From positions 1-64,000 of the forward strand of contig CAJUAP010000015.1 in NCBI GenBank assembly GCA_910584435.1: a DNA stretch of 64,000 nt. The letters run 5' to 3'. How positions within the stretch are numbered: position 1 is the stretch's first letter; every line of letters starts with the position of its first letter. Source of the stretch: an uncultured Acetatifactor sp. (GTDB lineage Bacteria; Bacillota; Clostridia; Lachnospirales; Lachnospiraceae). The position numbers were made by a program, and so were the translations under genes. The notes beneath the pieces were generated by a model. That model worked only from the letters and a program-made list of their open reading frames with translations, was not told the DNA's origin and did no database searches. Positions 26,015 through 34,653 of the stretch are shown piece by piece.

Positions 26015-27286
26015 ATAATACCACCATATCAGCTTCTCATCCGCTTCCCATAAAACAGCCGCCGTCACTTTGCAGTCATGCTGCTGCAGAAATTCCAGCA
26101 CACGCTCAAACTGTCTGCCCCCATGGGCTCCAGCCCTCACCACCAGCAGAATTCCCTCTGCTCCGCGCAGCAGACTGCTGTTTTCCGGATGCAGCAGCGG
26201 TGAAGGCACGGCAAACCACCCATCCATTCCGTTGTCTTTACCTGCATTTCTTCTGCTGTCTTCATCTATACCCCTTCCGCTGCCTTCATCTATACCCCTT
26301 CCGCTGTCTTCATCTATACTTCTTCCGCTGCCTTCATCTATACTTCTTCCGCTGTCCCCACCTATACTTCTTCCGCTGCCTTCATCTATACCCCTTCCGC
26401 TGTCTTTACCCGCATCCCCTTCCTGCGCTCCCGTCACATCCGGGCATACCTGCCGCAGTCTATCCAGCACCTCCGCCGCGTCCACCTGCTCCTGTACCCC
26501 GCAGACTGCCACCCGTTTTAAGAAATCCCCTTCCCCATGCTCGCTCCGGAAAAAATACCGCAGATTCTCCCCCAGTTCCTTACTCTCTATAGTACCTGCC
26601 GTCTTCACACCATACCGTTTCCAAATGGCAGAAGGCAGCCGGAATCCATCCTCTCCTGTTATCTGAAGCAATACCCCCACAACTGCAAAAAAGCAGGAAA
26701 GCACCGCGCTAAGTGCAAACGCCCTTCCCACTCTCACATCAGGAATTACCTCCTGTGCCGTATCTGCCGAATCAATCACACTGATAGACGCAATCTCCCG
26801 AATCGCCCCGGCAAATTCCTGTGTCATGGCCGCCTCCACTGCCTGCGCAATCCAAATGCTTTTCTCCGGGTTATCCGTAGTCACCGCAGTTGAAGGCACT
26901 CGCAAATCCGAAGCCAGAAACGCCTGCAGCATCTCCCCCAGAACCTGGCGCTCCGGAATCTCATAAATCATATCCGCCTTATCTTCCAGGCTTTCCCGCA
27001 GATGGACATACACCGCATCTAAAAACATCTGCGACTGCAGATACGTATTCCAGCTGGTCTGATTGATATAGACCGCTCCCACATCCTTCTCTTCCACTGC
27101 ATATGCCACCCGGTAGACAGATGCGGCAGTATAATAACACTGGCCGCGCAGCAGCACATTTTTTACATAATACCCACCGCCAAACAGCACTGTACCCAGC
27201 AAGGTAACTGACAATATCACAGGCAGCCTGCGGCACATACAGAGCATGGTAAGACGCAGGTCAAAAGGTTCTTTTCCATATGTCAT
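25994..27286 (-). CDS. Wzz-like chain-length protein with degenerate BY-kinase tail
   Basis: A 430-residue protein. One helix near 20-45 (VILSVTLLGTVLFGGGYYV) and a second near 190-210 (AFALSAVLSCFFAVVGVLL) bracket an external domain, the usual plan of polysaccharide co-polymerases. The cytoplasmic tail looks like a BY-kinase fold (GILLVVRAGAHGGRQFERVL, then WWYYKCG) but has no Walker A loop, so it should not bind ATP catalytically. Residues about 290-347 are an 8-residue repeat, DEGSGRSI-like. The ATG overlaps the previous stop (ATGA) and has AGGAGG upstream. It probably sets polymer length together with the EpsG-like protein. No separate active kinase or phosphatase gene was seen. Confidence 0.75.
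   Translation of the reverse strand: MTYGKEPFDLRLTMLCMCRRLPVILSVTLLGTVLFGGGYYVKNVLLRGQCYYTAASVYRVAYAVEEKDVGAVYINQTSWNTYLQSQMFLDAVYVHLRESLEDKADMIYEIPERQVLGEMLQAFLASDLRVPSTAVTTDNPEKSIWIAQAVEAAMTQEFAGAIREIASISVIDSADTAQEVIPDVRVGRAFALSAVLSCFFAVVGVLLQITGEDGFRLPSAIWKRYGVKTAGTIESKELGENLRYFFRSEHGEGDFLKRVAVCGVQEQVDAAEVLDRLRQVCPDVTGAQEGDAGKDSGRGIDEGSGRSIGGDSGRSIDEGSGRSIDEDSGRGIDEGSGRGIDEDSRRNAGKDNGMDGWFAVPSPLLHPENSSLLRGAEGILLVVRAGAHGGRQFERVLEFLQQHDCKVTAAVLWEADEKLIWWYYKCGKKI
26245..26420. repeat. In-frame 24-bp repeats in the chain-length gene
   Basis: About seven units of 24 bp (tctatacttcttccgctgcc plus ttca and variants) encode DEGSGRSI or DEDSGRGI, a hydrophilic spacer between the second membrane helix region and the kinase-like tail. 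The period is a multiple of three, so changes in copy number keep the frame. Confidence 0.9.
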
Positions 27287-28725
27287 TCTTCCTCCTGCCC
27301 CCTTCTCTGTTTTTCTTCTCTCAAAGCAGTGATCTGTTCCTCCTCCACCCCCTCCGTACTGTCCGGCCAGAATATGATCTTCAGTGTCAAAAGCATCAGC
27401 TTTAAATCCAGCACCACGGAATAATTCTCAATATAAGTCAGATCAAGCTTTAATTTATCATAAGGAGAAGTATTATATTTTCCGTAAACCTGCGCAAATC
27501 CCGCAAGCCCTGCCTTCACCTTCATCCGATAGGCAAATTCCGGCATAAGCGCCATATATTTCTCGATAATCTCCGGCCGCTCCGGTCTGGGGCCGATAAA
27601 AGACATATCCCCCTTGAGAATATTAATCAGCTGAGGCAGTTCGTCAATCCTGCATTTCCTGATAACCCTTCCGATGGGCGTAATACGGTCATCATTTTTC
27701 TGTGCCAGCCTGGCCACGCCATCCTTCTCTGCATCCACCTGCATACTGCGGAATTTCATAATATAAAACTTCCTCCGGTTCTGCGTACACCGCACCTGCT
27801 TGTACAAAACCGGACCGCCGTCATATAGCTTAACGGCAATGGCCGTAATCAGCATAAAGGGGGAAGCAATCACTAACAAAATCAACGCGCACAGGATATC
27901 TATAAACCTCTTGACAAAACGCTGTTCCACCGTAAGACTGTATTCCCTGGTCAGCAGAAGGGGGGTGTCAAACACATGCAGCTCTTCCGCCCCCATCAAA
28001 ATCACATCCGTAATCTTGGGAAGCAGATACACCCGGATGGAGTGTCCATAACAGAACTTGAGCAAGGGCGTTCTCTCTTCTATAGAAATGTCTCCCAGCA
28101 CAACCGCATTGCATTCGCCCGCTCCATAAGACTGTATAATCGCCTCGCACACTTTTTCCATCCCGGCTTTCACGGAGACCTTTTTGACAATTACATACTT
28201 ATCCTTCCGGCTCTCCACCTTACTGCAGAACCCCTCTATGGGCCTTTCCCCATGCACCAGCAGAAGCTTTCTGGGCGGAAAAATGGCACGATAGAGACGG
28301 TTTGCCGCATTGATATAGATAATGACAATGAGTACCTGCTCCACTGTCATGGTCAGAAACACATCCGGCACAAAAAGCTGGAATGCCATAACCGAAAGCT
28401 CGCCGTATATGAATATATTAGCCATTAACGTGGAAAACACCTGGGAAAATATCACTTCCGAATTCTTCAAATATCCCAGCCGCATTCCGCCATACATAGA
28501 AGACAGCATAAACAATACGAATGCATAAATGGCAATCTCAAGCATATGCCCCTTAAACCAGAAATTCCTCAGCCCTTCCACCACGCTGTACTGAAAGTGA
28601 AACACCCAATGGTAAGCAAACACCCCAATCTCCAGCCCCAGGCATATGGCTGTCAGGCTTAAGTTGATCAATCTCTTAAAGGTTTCCAGCTTCCTAAGCT
28701 TTTCTTCGTTGGTATTTATTCTCAA
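27283..28725 (-). CDS. Polyprenyl glycosylphosphotransferase, long form
   Basis: A 480-residue initiating transferase. Four N-terminal helices, then a CoA-binding-3-like domain with NAVVLGDISIEERTPLLKF, a fifth helix (CALILLVIASPFMLITAIAV), and the catalytic core: GPVLYKQVRCTQNRRKFYIM, KFRSM, RIDELPQLINILKGDMSFIG and PRPERPE. It loads the first sugar phosphate on undecaprenyl phosphate. The TTG at 28725 is preferred: GGGAGG lies 9 bases upstream, whereas the TTG at 28761 has no ribosome site. It ends in an ATGA overlap with the chain-length gene. The 94-bp gap before it has a T-rich tract. Confidence 0.87.
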   Translation of the reverse strand: MRINTNEEKLRKLETFKRLINLSLTAICLGLEIGVFAYHWVFHFQYSVVEGLRNFWFKGHMLEIAIYAFVLFMLSSMYGGMRLGYLKNSEVIFSQVFSTLMANIFIYGELSVMAFQLFVPDVFLTMTVEQVLIVIIYINAANRLYRAIFPPRKLLLVHGERPIEGFCSKVESRKDKYVIVKKVSVKAGMEKVCEAIIQSYGAGECNAVVLGDISIEERTPLLKFCYGHSIRVYLLPKITDVILMGAEELHVFDTPLLLTREYSLTVEQRFVKRFIDILCALILLVIASPFMLITAIAVKLYDGGPVLYKQVRCTQNRRKFYIMKFRSMQVDAEKDGVARLAQKNDDRITPIGRVIRKCRIDELPQLINILKGDMSFIGPRPERPEIIEKYMALMPEFAYRMKVKAGLAGFAQVYGKYNTSPYDKLKLDLTYIENYSVVLDLKLMLLTLKIIFWPDSTEGVEEEQITALREEKQRRGQEEE

Positions 28726-28819
28726 AACAGGGTTCCTCCCTATATGGAAATCAACTGGCAAACAATGTCAAAAAAAAACAATGCATTGGTCTTAGTATAT
28801 CACAAAACTCCCTCTATTA

Positions 28820-29578
28820 CTATACCCTTCTTTTCACAGCTCTGAACGCCCAAAAGCAGAAATGATACATACTGGCCAGGACACCCAATTGTTCATTCTG
28901 CCGGTATAAATTCCAGATGCGCCGGATTGCCTCCAGCTTATTTGAAGAAAGCGTCTTCCCCGCCCGGCGGTACTTCGCCAGGTTCTCATCCAATCCATAG
29001 GCAAGGATTCCGCTGCGCAGCACCTGAAACCAAAGCGCAGTATCCTCGCTTTTTACTATGGGCATTTCCAACTGTTCCTTAGGGATTTTGGCAGTGTCAA
29101 AAATGACCGTAGTAGTAAAAATAGTGGTATTGCTCAAAGCCTGCCTGTAGTTCAGCGTCTCCGGCACACGAACCACCTTTCCGGTTCCCCTGCCCTGTTC
29201 GTCTGCGAACTCATATCCGGTAAACACAAATGCAGCGTCCTTCTCTTTTAAGAAACGCAGCTCTTTCTCCAGCTTTTCCGGCACCCACAGATCGTCCGCA
29301 TCCAGATACGCAATATATCTTCCGGCGGCTTCCTTCAGACCTCTATTCCTTGCTCTGGCCGCTCCCTGATTTGACGGCTGCCTGAGCAGACGTATCCTGT
29401 TTTCCCCCTTTTCCTCCGCATACTGCCGGATAATTTCCGCCGTCCGATCCTGGCTGCCGTCTTCCACAAGAAGAAGCTCCCAATAAGGATACGTCTGGGC
29501 TGCCACACATTCCAGCGTCTCAAGAATATACTTTTCCACATTATATACAGGTACAATAATACTAATCAGCTCGTTCAT
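28820..29578 (-). CDS. Family 2 glycosyltransferase
   Basis: A 252-residue GT-A enzyme. ISIIVPVYNVEKYILETLEC, LLVEDGSQDRT, NQGAARARNRGLKEA and YLDADDLWVPEKLEKEL are the family motifs. Later it has FTGYEFAD and VKSEDTALWFQVLRSG. This matches the common teichuronic/capsule transferases of Firmicutes. The ATG at 29578 overlaps the end of the upstream membrane gene by 17 bp, so translation is coupled; the longer frame reading into that gene is rejected. Confidence 0.85.
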   Translation of the reverse strand: MNELISIIVPVYNVEKYILETLECVAAQTYPYWELLLVEDGSQDRTAEIIRQYAEEKGENRIRLLRQPSNQGAARARNRGLKEAAGRYIAYLDADDLWVPEKLEKELRFLKEKDAAFVFTGYEFADEQGRGTGKVVRVPETLNYRQALSNTTIFTTTVIFDTAKIPKEQLEMPIVKSEDTALWFQVLRSGILAYGLDENLAKYRRAGKTLSSNKLEAIRRIWNLYRQNEQLGVLASMYHFCFWAFRAVKRRV

Positions 29579-30497
29579 AAAATATCCAATACCCTTCCGA
29601 CAGCCTTGCTTTGGTATGCAGTGCTGTTTCCATCCTTTGTATTGTCTCGGAAGATGCCGTCTCCGGAAGCACGACACAATCCACTCCTGCGTCCTGTGCA
29701 TACCGTATACATACTTCCAATGCCGTGAAAGCAGCATCCACACCTGCTGCACCCATGGCATCCGCATCTAATGTCTGCGTATTGTTCCCGTCATCTGCAT
29801 TTCCTGCCTGCTCCATCCATTCATATAATGCTATGGTCTGTTGGTCATACACATCATAAGAATAGGCATTCAGAGAAATATCCCACATATTCCTTCCATA
29901 GGGAAGCAGGATACGCCCATCATATTCTCTGGCATAGGACATAATTTCCCGGGGCGCCCACAGGCAGATATTGCCTTCGGGACATAAACCCGCAATCTGA
30001 TCCAATACCACATATGCCCGCTCCCGCTCCACTGCCGTCTCCTTTCGACTCCATGACGGTCTGCCCATTCCTCCTGATAACATGATTACCGCCAGCAGAA
30101 GCACTGTGGCCGGAATTCCCCTGCGCCAATGTGCCAACCGCATTCTGCCCCGGCCCTCCGGCAGATTACCTCCGGCTTCCGCCGAACCGTTCCAGCACTC
30201 TGACAGAAAAAATGTCACTCCATATGCAATGGCGGCTGTCATCGGAACCAGGCTCCAAATCCATTCATAGCCATAAAACCCCGTCTGATACCACATGAGC
30301 AGTCCTGCCGTCACCGGAACTATGCAGCAGATTGTCACAACAATAGTATACCCCAAAAAAGATAGCTTTTCCGTCTTTTTCCTGTAATACCATAAAAAAA
30401 GCAATGCGGCAAGCAGCAACGCAGCAAGCTTTCCGTCATCCGTATAATTCTTCCATCCAAGCCAGGCCATCTGTATATTTTTCAGAATTGCTGTCAT
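29562..30497 (-). CDS. Membrane protein of unknown function
   Basis: A 311-residue protein. Four hydrophobic segments (KLAALLLAALLFLWYY; YTIVVTICCIVPVTAGLLMW; SLVPMTAAIAYGVTFFL; ATVLLLAVIMLSGGMG) precede a soluble C-terminal half of about 160 residues. That half has alternating strands and helices (NICLWAPREIMSYAR, VDCVVLPETASSE). I do not recognise a family; the layout resembles the tail of a larger GT-C-like membrane protein, with the gene before it supplying the front. Its ATG overlaps the stop of that gene (ATGA), so the pair may act as one complex. Confidence 0.55.
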   Translation of the reverse strand: MTAILKNIQMAWLGWKNYTDDGKLAALLLAALLFLWYYRKKTEKLSFLGYTIVVTICCIVPVTAGLLMWYQTGFYGYEWIWSLVPMTAAIAYGVTFFLSECWNGSAEAGGNLPEGRGRMRLAHWRRGIPATVLLLAVIMLSGGMGRPSWSRKETAVERERAYVVLDQIAGLCPEGNICLWAPREIMSYAREYDGRILLPYGRNMWDISLNAYSYDVYDQQTIALYEWMEQAGNADDGNNTQTLDADAMGAAGVDAAFTALEVCIRYAQDAGVDCVVLPETASSETIQRMETALHTKARLSEGYWIFYERAD

Positions 30498-31465
30498 TTC
30501 GTACACTCCTCACTGTCAGCTTCCCAAAAGGAATCGGTTAATTTCAGGGAACGCTCCCGATTGCATCCCTCTGCCACAGCCATTCCCACAATCATAAGCA
30601 GACATACACCCATGCCGTAAAAAGTCCAGACCATACAGGCTTCTGCAAGGATACACAAAAATGCTGACAACCACTTTCTTCTCATGCACAAAGCCAACAG
30701 CCACGGCAGCAATACCCCGTTGCGGATAGCGGTGCCCCTCCATCCGCAGTACAATAACTGAAAACCATCCAAAGCATAAAAGTATGTCTCCGTCCACATG
30801 AGCAATGACACCACAATCAGAAAGCACATCCTCTTTTTCCTGCCGTCCGCTCCATTTCTGCCGGAGACAGGAAATACGCAGCAGGCCAGTGCATAAAAAG
30901 ATACATAAGAACTGAATAATGTCACTGTGGGCACAATCCTCCAAACCATTATCCCGGCATCGGAATCAAATATCCTGCACAAACAGCAGTAAAGTGTAGG
31001 CAGACACAGAATCTTCAGCCTGGAAGGAATTCCCGTTGTATACGGTTGTCCCGTCATAGGATTCCGCCGGTAAATATGATCCGTTTCCAGAAAGCTTTCC
31101 ACAGTCTCCGCCATCATATCCCCATCCACATAAGGCCCTCGCGCCATCCAGATAAAAAGCAGCTGCAATACCAGACCAACTATAAAAATCAGCAGCAATA
31201 TCCACTCCGCCCTGTCATTGGGCATCATCTGCCTGTTATCTTCTCCCGTTTCCTGCCTTCTGCCCTTTTTTGACAGAATCAGACACTTGGACACCAGCAC
31301 ACCTGCCAGCAGCACACACATAATTCCCACTGCCCCCAATAACCACATGGTACAGCGCTGTAAAGTCCAGCCAAATACAATTCCTGCCAAATGCACTGCT
31401 TCCGCCAGGCCGATGATAACAATTTCACTCAAAATTAAATGATCCGTCCAGGTATTTCTTTTCAC
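30494..31465 (-). CDS. DUF6077-like polytopic membrane protein
   Basis: A 323-residue protein, first gene of the exopolysaccharide operon, with about eight membrane helices. MTGQPYTTGIPSRLKILCLP in the loop and an ARGPYVDGDMMAET segment resemble DUF6077 proteins, which look like GT-C-type enzymes lacking clear catalytic motifs; this assignment is from memory of the family and is tentative. It starts with GTG, with GAGG 7 bases upstream. The stop overlaps the next start. A split GT-C protein made of this and the following gene is possible. Confidence 0.55.
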   Translation of the reverse strand: MKRNTWTDHLILSEIVIIGLAEAVHLAGIVFGWTLQRCTMWLLGAVGIMCVLLAGVLVSKCLILSKKGRRQETGEDNRQMMPNDRAEWILLLIFIVGLVLQLLFIWMARGPYVDGDMMAETVESFLETDHIYRRNPMTGQPYTTGIPSRLKILCLPTLYCCLCRIFDSDAGIMVWRIVPTVTLFSSYVSFYALACCVFPVSGRNGADGRKKRMCFLIVVSLLMWTETYFYALDGFQLLYCGWRGTAIRNGVLLPWLLALCMRRKWLSAFLCILAEACMVWTFYGMGVCLLMIVGMAVAEGCNRERSLKLTDSFWEADSEECTK

Positions 31466-31515
31466 AGCATTTCCTCTTTTATAATCTTCTCTGCTTTTTG
31501 CACTTCCATGTCAAC

Positions 31516-31544
31516 ATTTTACCATAATTATCCTCTGAAGTCCA
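31516..31544 (-). promoter_or_regulatory. Likely promoter of the exopolysaccharide operon
   Basis: On the minus strand TGGACT (31539-31544), a 17-base spacer and TAAAAT (31516-31521) stand about 50 bases before the first gene and directly after the Spo0A-domain terminator. The -35 box is imperfect. No later strong promoter was seen inside the 21-kb operon. Confidence 0.4.
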
Positions 31545-31547
31545 CAA

Positions 31548-31574
31548 AAGCAGCCGGTTTTTAGCCGGCTGCTT
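31548..31574 (-). terminator. Terminator after the Spo0A-domain gene
   Basis: A 10-bp perfect stem (aagcagccgg / ccggctgctt) with a 7-base loop, followed in the minus direction by TTTTG. It separates the regulator gene from the exopolysaccharide operon. Confidence 0.7.
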
Positions 31575-31627
31575 TCCATTCTCGCAGTAAGAAGCATATT
31601 AGTCCACTGTTGTATCTTTCGTAAAAT

Positions 31628-32005
31628 CTACATTGCCTTAAAATCCAGTCGAACCTTATCTGCGATACGAGCTATGTATTCACTGTTCGTAGGTCTGGTT
31701 TTGCCTGATGATATAGAATATCCAAACATTTTTTCAAAAGTCTCCACATTTCCTCTGTTCCATGACACTTCGATGGCATTGCGTATTGCTCGTTCTACCT
31801 TTTGGTCTGTTGTCTTAAACCTTCTTGCAATGGTAGGATATAACAATTTTGTAATACTGCTCACCACCTCCATGTTTTTTCCCGATATTAAAATAGCATC
31901 CCTCAAATAATGATAACCCTTTAAGTGCGCAGGCACTCCTATGTCCAACATAATTTCAGTAATATACTTCTCCAGCTCACAATCCTTTATAGCAATAATC
32001 TCCAT
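31628..32005 (-). CDS. Stand-alone Spo0A C-terminal DNA-binding domain
   Basis: A 125-residue protein that aligns from memory along nearly its whole length with the Spo0A effector domain: IGVPAHLKGYHYLRDAI, SITKLLYPTIARRF, VERAIRNAIEVSWNRGN and GKTRPTNSEYIARIADKVRL. There is no receiver domain, and AAGGGG 7 bases before the ATG shows this is a true gene start rather than a fragment. It should bind 0A-box-like DNA without phosphorylation control. It lies directly upstream of the exopolysaccharide operon, on the same strand and behind its own terminator, so it is a candidate regulator of that operon. It may also compete with full-length Spo0A. Confidence 0.88.
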   Translation of the reverse strand: MEIIAIKDCELEKYITEIMLDIGVPAHLKGYHYLRDAILISGKNMEVVSSITKLLYPTIARRFKTTDQKVERAIRNAIEVSWNRGNVETFEKMFGYSISSGKTRPTNSEYIARIADKVRLDFKAM

Positions 32006-32135
32006 ATGAATTCCCCTTTCTTATGTTGATTGTTGCTTCCTTACTGCTTTGAACAATAAAGATTTTACCACATTTTCTTCAATTAGAAAAGCCTGAAAGC
32101 CGCTAAGAACTCGTTAAGAGTTAGGGCAGAAATTC

Positions 32136-33065
32136 TCAGAATTTCTCACGTACCAGATAAATAGGACGTTTCTTTACCTCCATATAAGTTTTCGCAAGAT
32201 ATTGACCTAATATGCCTGTACAGAAAAACTGCACCCCGCTGGTCATAAGAATTATACATACAAGAGAGGGCCATCCCGACACCGGATCGCCGAATATCAT
32301 TTTCCGAACAATTATAAATATAATCATCAAAAACGCGATAACACAGAAAAATACGCCTACTATCGATGCCAGCATCAACGGCATAGTGGAAAACGCAGTA
32401 ATTCCATCCAAAGAATATAGAAACAGCTTCCAAAAGTTCCACTTTGTCTCCCCCTTGACCCGCTCTACATTCTCATATTCCATCCATTTGGTTCTAAACC
32501 CCACCCATCCGAAGATACCTTTGGTAAAACGGTTATATTCCCGCATGGACAGAATCGCATCTACCATCTGCCTTGTCATCAGCCTGTAGTCCCTGGCGCC
32601 ATCCATAATCTCTGTCTTGGAGATCTTCTTCATCAGCCGGTAAAACGCCCTGGCAAAAAAGCTTCTGACGGGAGGCTCACCCTTTCTGGACACCCTTCTT
32701 GTGGCCACCGAATCATAGCCCTCCTGCAGGTGAGCGAACATCTCCGGCAGCAGAGCGGGCGGATCCTGCAGATCCACATCCATCATGACCACATAATCCC
32801 CCTTCGCACACTCCAGGCCGGCAAACATCGCTGCCTCCTTACCAAAATTTCTTGAAAATGATACCAGGTGTACCCTGTCATCCTTTTCTCTCAGCTTCTT
32901 CACCTCCGAAACCGTCCGGTCAGCGGAACCGTCATCCACATAGAGAAGCTCCAAATCCACCTCCTTTTCTTTAAAAAAAGGCTGGGTTTTCATAAGTTCT
33001 GCATAAAAAAGGGCTATATTTTCTTCTTCATTGTAGCAAGGCACAATTACACTCAGCAAACTCAT
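32136..33065 (-). CDS. GtrB/DPM1-type bactoprenol glycosyltransferase
   Basis: A 309-residue GT2 enzyme. LSVIVPCYNEEENIALFYAE, YVDDGSADRT, FSRNFGKEAAMFAGL and MMDVDLQDPPALLPEM are hallmark motifs of GtrB/CsbB/YkoT-like enzymes. Two C-terminal helices (MLASIVGVFFCVIAFLMIIF; WPSLVCIILMTSGVQFFCTG) anchor it. It makes an undecaprenyl-phosphate sugar used to decorate wall polymers outside the cell. The ATG at 33065 has GGGAG 8 bases upstream. It has its own promoter and is monocistronic or leads into the Spo0A-domain gene 130 bp downstream. Confidence 0.88.
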   Translation of the reverse strand: MSLLSVIVPCYNEEENIALFYAELMKTQPFFKEKEVDLELLYVDDGSADRTVSEVKKLREKDDRVHLVSFSRNFGKEAAMFAGLECAKGDYVVMMDVDLQDPPALLPEMFAHLQEGYDSVATRRVSRKGEPPVRSFFARAFYRLMKKISKTEIMDGARDYRLMTRQMVDAILSMREYNRFTKGIFGWVGFRTKWMEYENVERVKGETKWNFWKLFLYSLDGITAFSTMPLMLASIVGVFFCVIAFLMIIFIIVRKMIFGDPVSGWPSLVCIILMTSGVQFFCTGILGQYLAKTYMEVKKRPIYLVREKF

Positions 33066-33190
33066 CCTATCTACTCCCATTTTAAGCCGCTGCGCCGTTA
33101 CTGTCCACTCCGTCCGCAGTAACGCTGCGCCGCAATACGAAAGGGGAAAATACCCCTCGATGTTTTATCCTGAAAATATGATACCCTTTC

Positions 33191-33219
33191 AGTATACAAT
33201 TTTCCTGTTTTATACGCAA
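33191..33219 (-). promoter_or_regulatory. Promoter of the GtrB-like gene
   Basis: TTGCGT (33214-33219), 17 bases, TATACT (33191-33196) on the minus strand. The leader of about 120 bases holds two hairpins, aggggtattttcccct and a gcgttactg / cagtaacg stem (about 33080-33125). With the opposing promoter below, this explains the gene-free 33066-33389. Confidence 0.55.
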
Positions 33220-33265
33220 GCTTCTTTTTGTGAATATAAATAATTCTTAATTTTCTCCCCTTATC

Positions 33266-33294
33266 GATGACTATTCGCTACTTTTGTGGTAAAC
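33266..33294 (+). promoter_or_regulatory. Possible promoter of the DUF3048 lipoprotein gene
   Basis: ATGACT (33266-33271), a 17-base spacer and TAAACT (33289-33294) on the plus strand, about 95 bases before the start codon. Both boxes deviate from consensus. Confidence 0.35.
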
Positions 33295-33389
33295 TATAAA
33301 GAATAGTTTCATCCGTACAAGAATACTTCTTGAACACGCAGGATGCAGCGCAATCCTTCGTAAAGATACATTTAACAGGAGATTAGACA

Positions 33390-34562
33390 ATGAGAACCAG
33401 AAAAAATACCGTCAATTTATGGATTTTATTCATATCCATTCTACTCAGTTTCACAGCATGCGGACTTACAGATACCATAGACAGTCCTATCATCTCTGAA
33501 TCTGATAATCATAACCTGACTCCTATGGTCACTGCTCTGCCGCAGATACCTTCTTCAGGCACACCCTCATCCAATCTACCAATCGAAGATGATTCTCTGC
33601 CGCCGGAGGAAGGCATGGTGCGAAGCCGTCTTACAAATGAATGGGTGGATGCGGATGTTGCCGCCACACGCCCCCTGGCTGTAATGGTTCCTAATGAAGT
33701 TGCCGCCATTCCTCATTACAACCTTTCCAAAGCCTCTATTATCTATGAGGCAAACGTAGAGGGCCGGATGACGAGAATGCTTGCAATTTATGAAGACTGG
33801 AAGAATTTGAGTAAAATCGGCAATATCCGGAGCCTTCGGACGTACTATATGTATTGGGCATTTGAATGGGATGCTTTTATCGTTCATTTTGGAGGTCCCT
33901 TTTTCATCAATGATCTGCTGGAAGCCCCAACCACTGAAAATATAGATGGTCTGAGCAGCCCGGATTCCAGCGCCTTTTCCCGCTCCACAGACCGTCCTAA
34001 TCCCCACAATGCTTACGCATCCGGGGCGGGATTGGAAAATGTCATCAGCCAAAAGGGGTATTCCCTGAGCTATCGGGGACTGACGGATGACAGCCATTTT
34101 CTATTCACTGATAAATCTTCTCCCAATTACCTGACACAGTATGATACCGCAGCCAGAAATGCTACATACATTGACATGTCCGGCTGCTATCCTCTGACCA
34201 GATGTTATTTCGAGTATAATGACGAAGATGGTCTCTATTACCGCTCCCAGCATTTGACATCCGGTACGGATGGTCCCCACATAGACGCAGTGACAGGGGA
34301 GCAATTAACTTTTAAGAACATTTTAGTCCAATATGTAAAATATGAAGAATTGGGCGAGGGCTACCTGGCGTTCCAATGCCATGATACCACGAGAGACGGC
34401 TGGTTTTTTACCAACGGAAGAGGAATTCATGTCAATTGGGAAAAAACCAGTGATTACGGCGCTACAAGATACTATGACGATTATGGAAATGAGATTATAC
34501 TGAATACGGGGAAAACCATGATTTGTGTTGTGGAAGAAGGAAATACCTTTACTTTCCGATAA
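33390..34562 (+). CDS. DUF3048 lipoprotein (YerB-like)
   Basis: A 390-residue exported lipoprotein. The N-terminus has a basic start, a hydrophobic stretch (LWILFISILLSF) and the lipobox FTAC at about residues 21-24. After a Pro/Ser-rich linker come RPLAVMVPNEVAAIPHYNLS, then YEANVEGRMTRMLAIYEDW, IGNIRSLRTYYMYWAFEWDA and FTFR at the end, the pattern of the two DUF3048 domains. Function is unknown in the family; it sits on the outer face of the membrane. GGAG lies 8 bases before the ATG. It is transcribed alone on plus and shares a terminator with HPr. Confidence 0.85.
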   Translation: MRTRKNTVNLWILFISILLSFTACGLTDTIDSPIISESDNHNLTPMVTALPQIPSSGTPSSNLPIEDDSLPPEEGMVRSRLTNEWVDADVAATRPLAVMVPNEVAAIPHYNLSKASIIYEANVEGRMTRMLAIYEDWKNLSKIGNIRSLRTYYMYWAFEWDAFIVHFGGPFFINDLLEAPTTENIDGLSSPDSSAFSRSTDRPNPHNAYASGAGLENVISQKGYSLSYRGLTDDSHFLFTDKSSPNYLTQYDTAARNATYIDMSGCYPLTRCYFEYNDEDGLYYRSQHLTSGTDGPHIDAVTGEQLTFKNILVQYVKYEELGEGYLAFQCHDTTRDGWFFTNGRGIHVNWEKTSDYGATRYYDDYGNEIILNTGKTMICVVEEGNTFTFR

Positions 34563-34618
34563 TCCCCCCGGTACTGTATATGTACATTTTGTCATCCGGC
34601 CAATGGAACAGGGAGTTA

Positions 34619-34653
34619 TAAAAAGGAGATGCAGTCTGCATCTCCTTTTTTTA
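34619..34653. terminator. Bidirectional terminator between DUF3048 and HPr genes
   Basis: A 13-bp perfect stem (aaaaggagatgca / tgcatctcctttt) with a 3-base loop, followed by a T run on plus and by TTTTTAT on minus. It ends both converging transcripts, and its last bases touch the ptsH stop codon. Confidence 0.85.

Noticed and set aside
28741..28820. Internal promoter before the long sugar-phosphate transferase (TATACT box)
   Set aside because: No acceptable -35 box at the right distance; the T-rich tract alone is weak.
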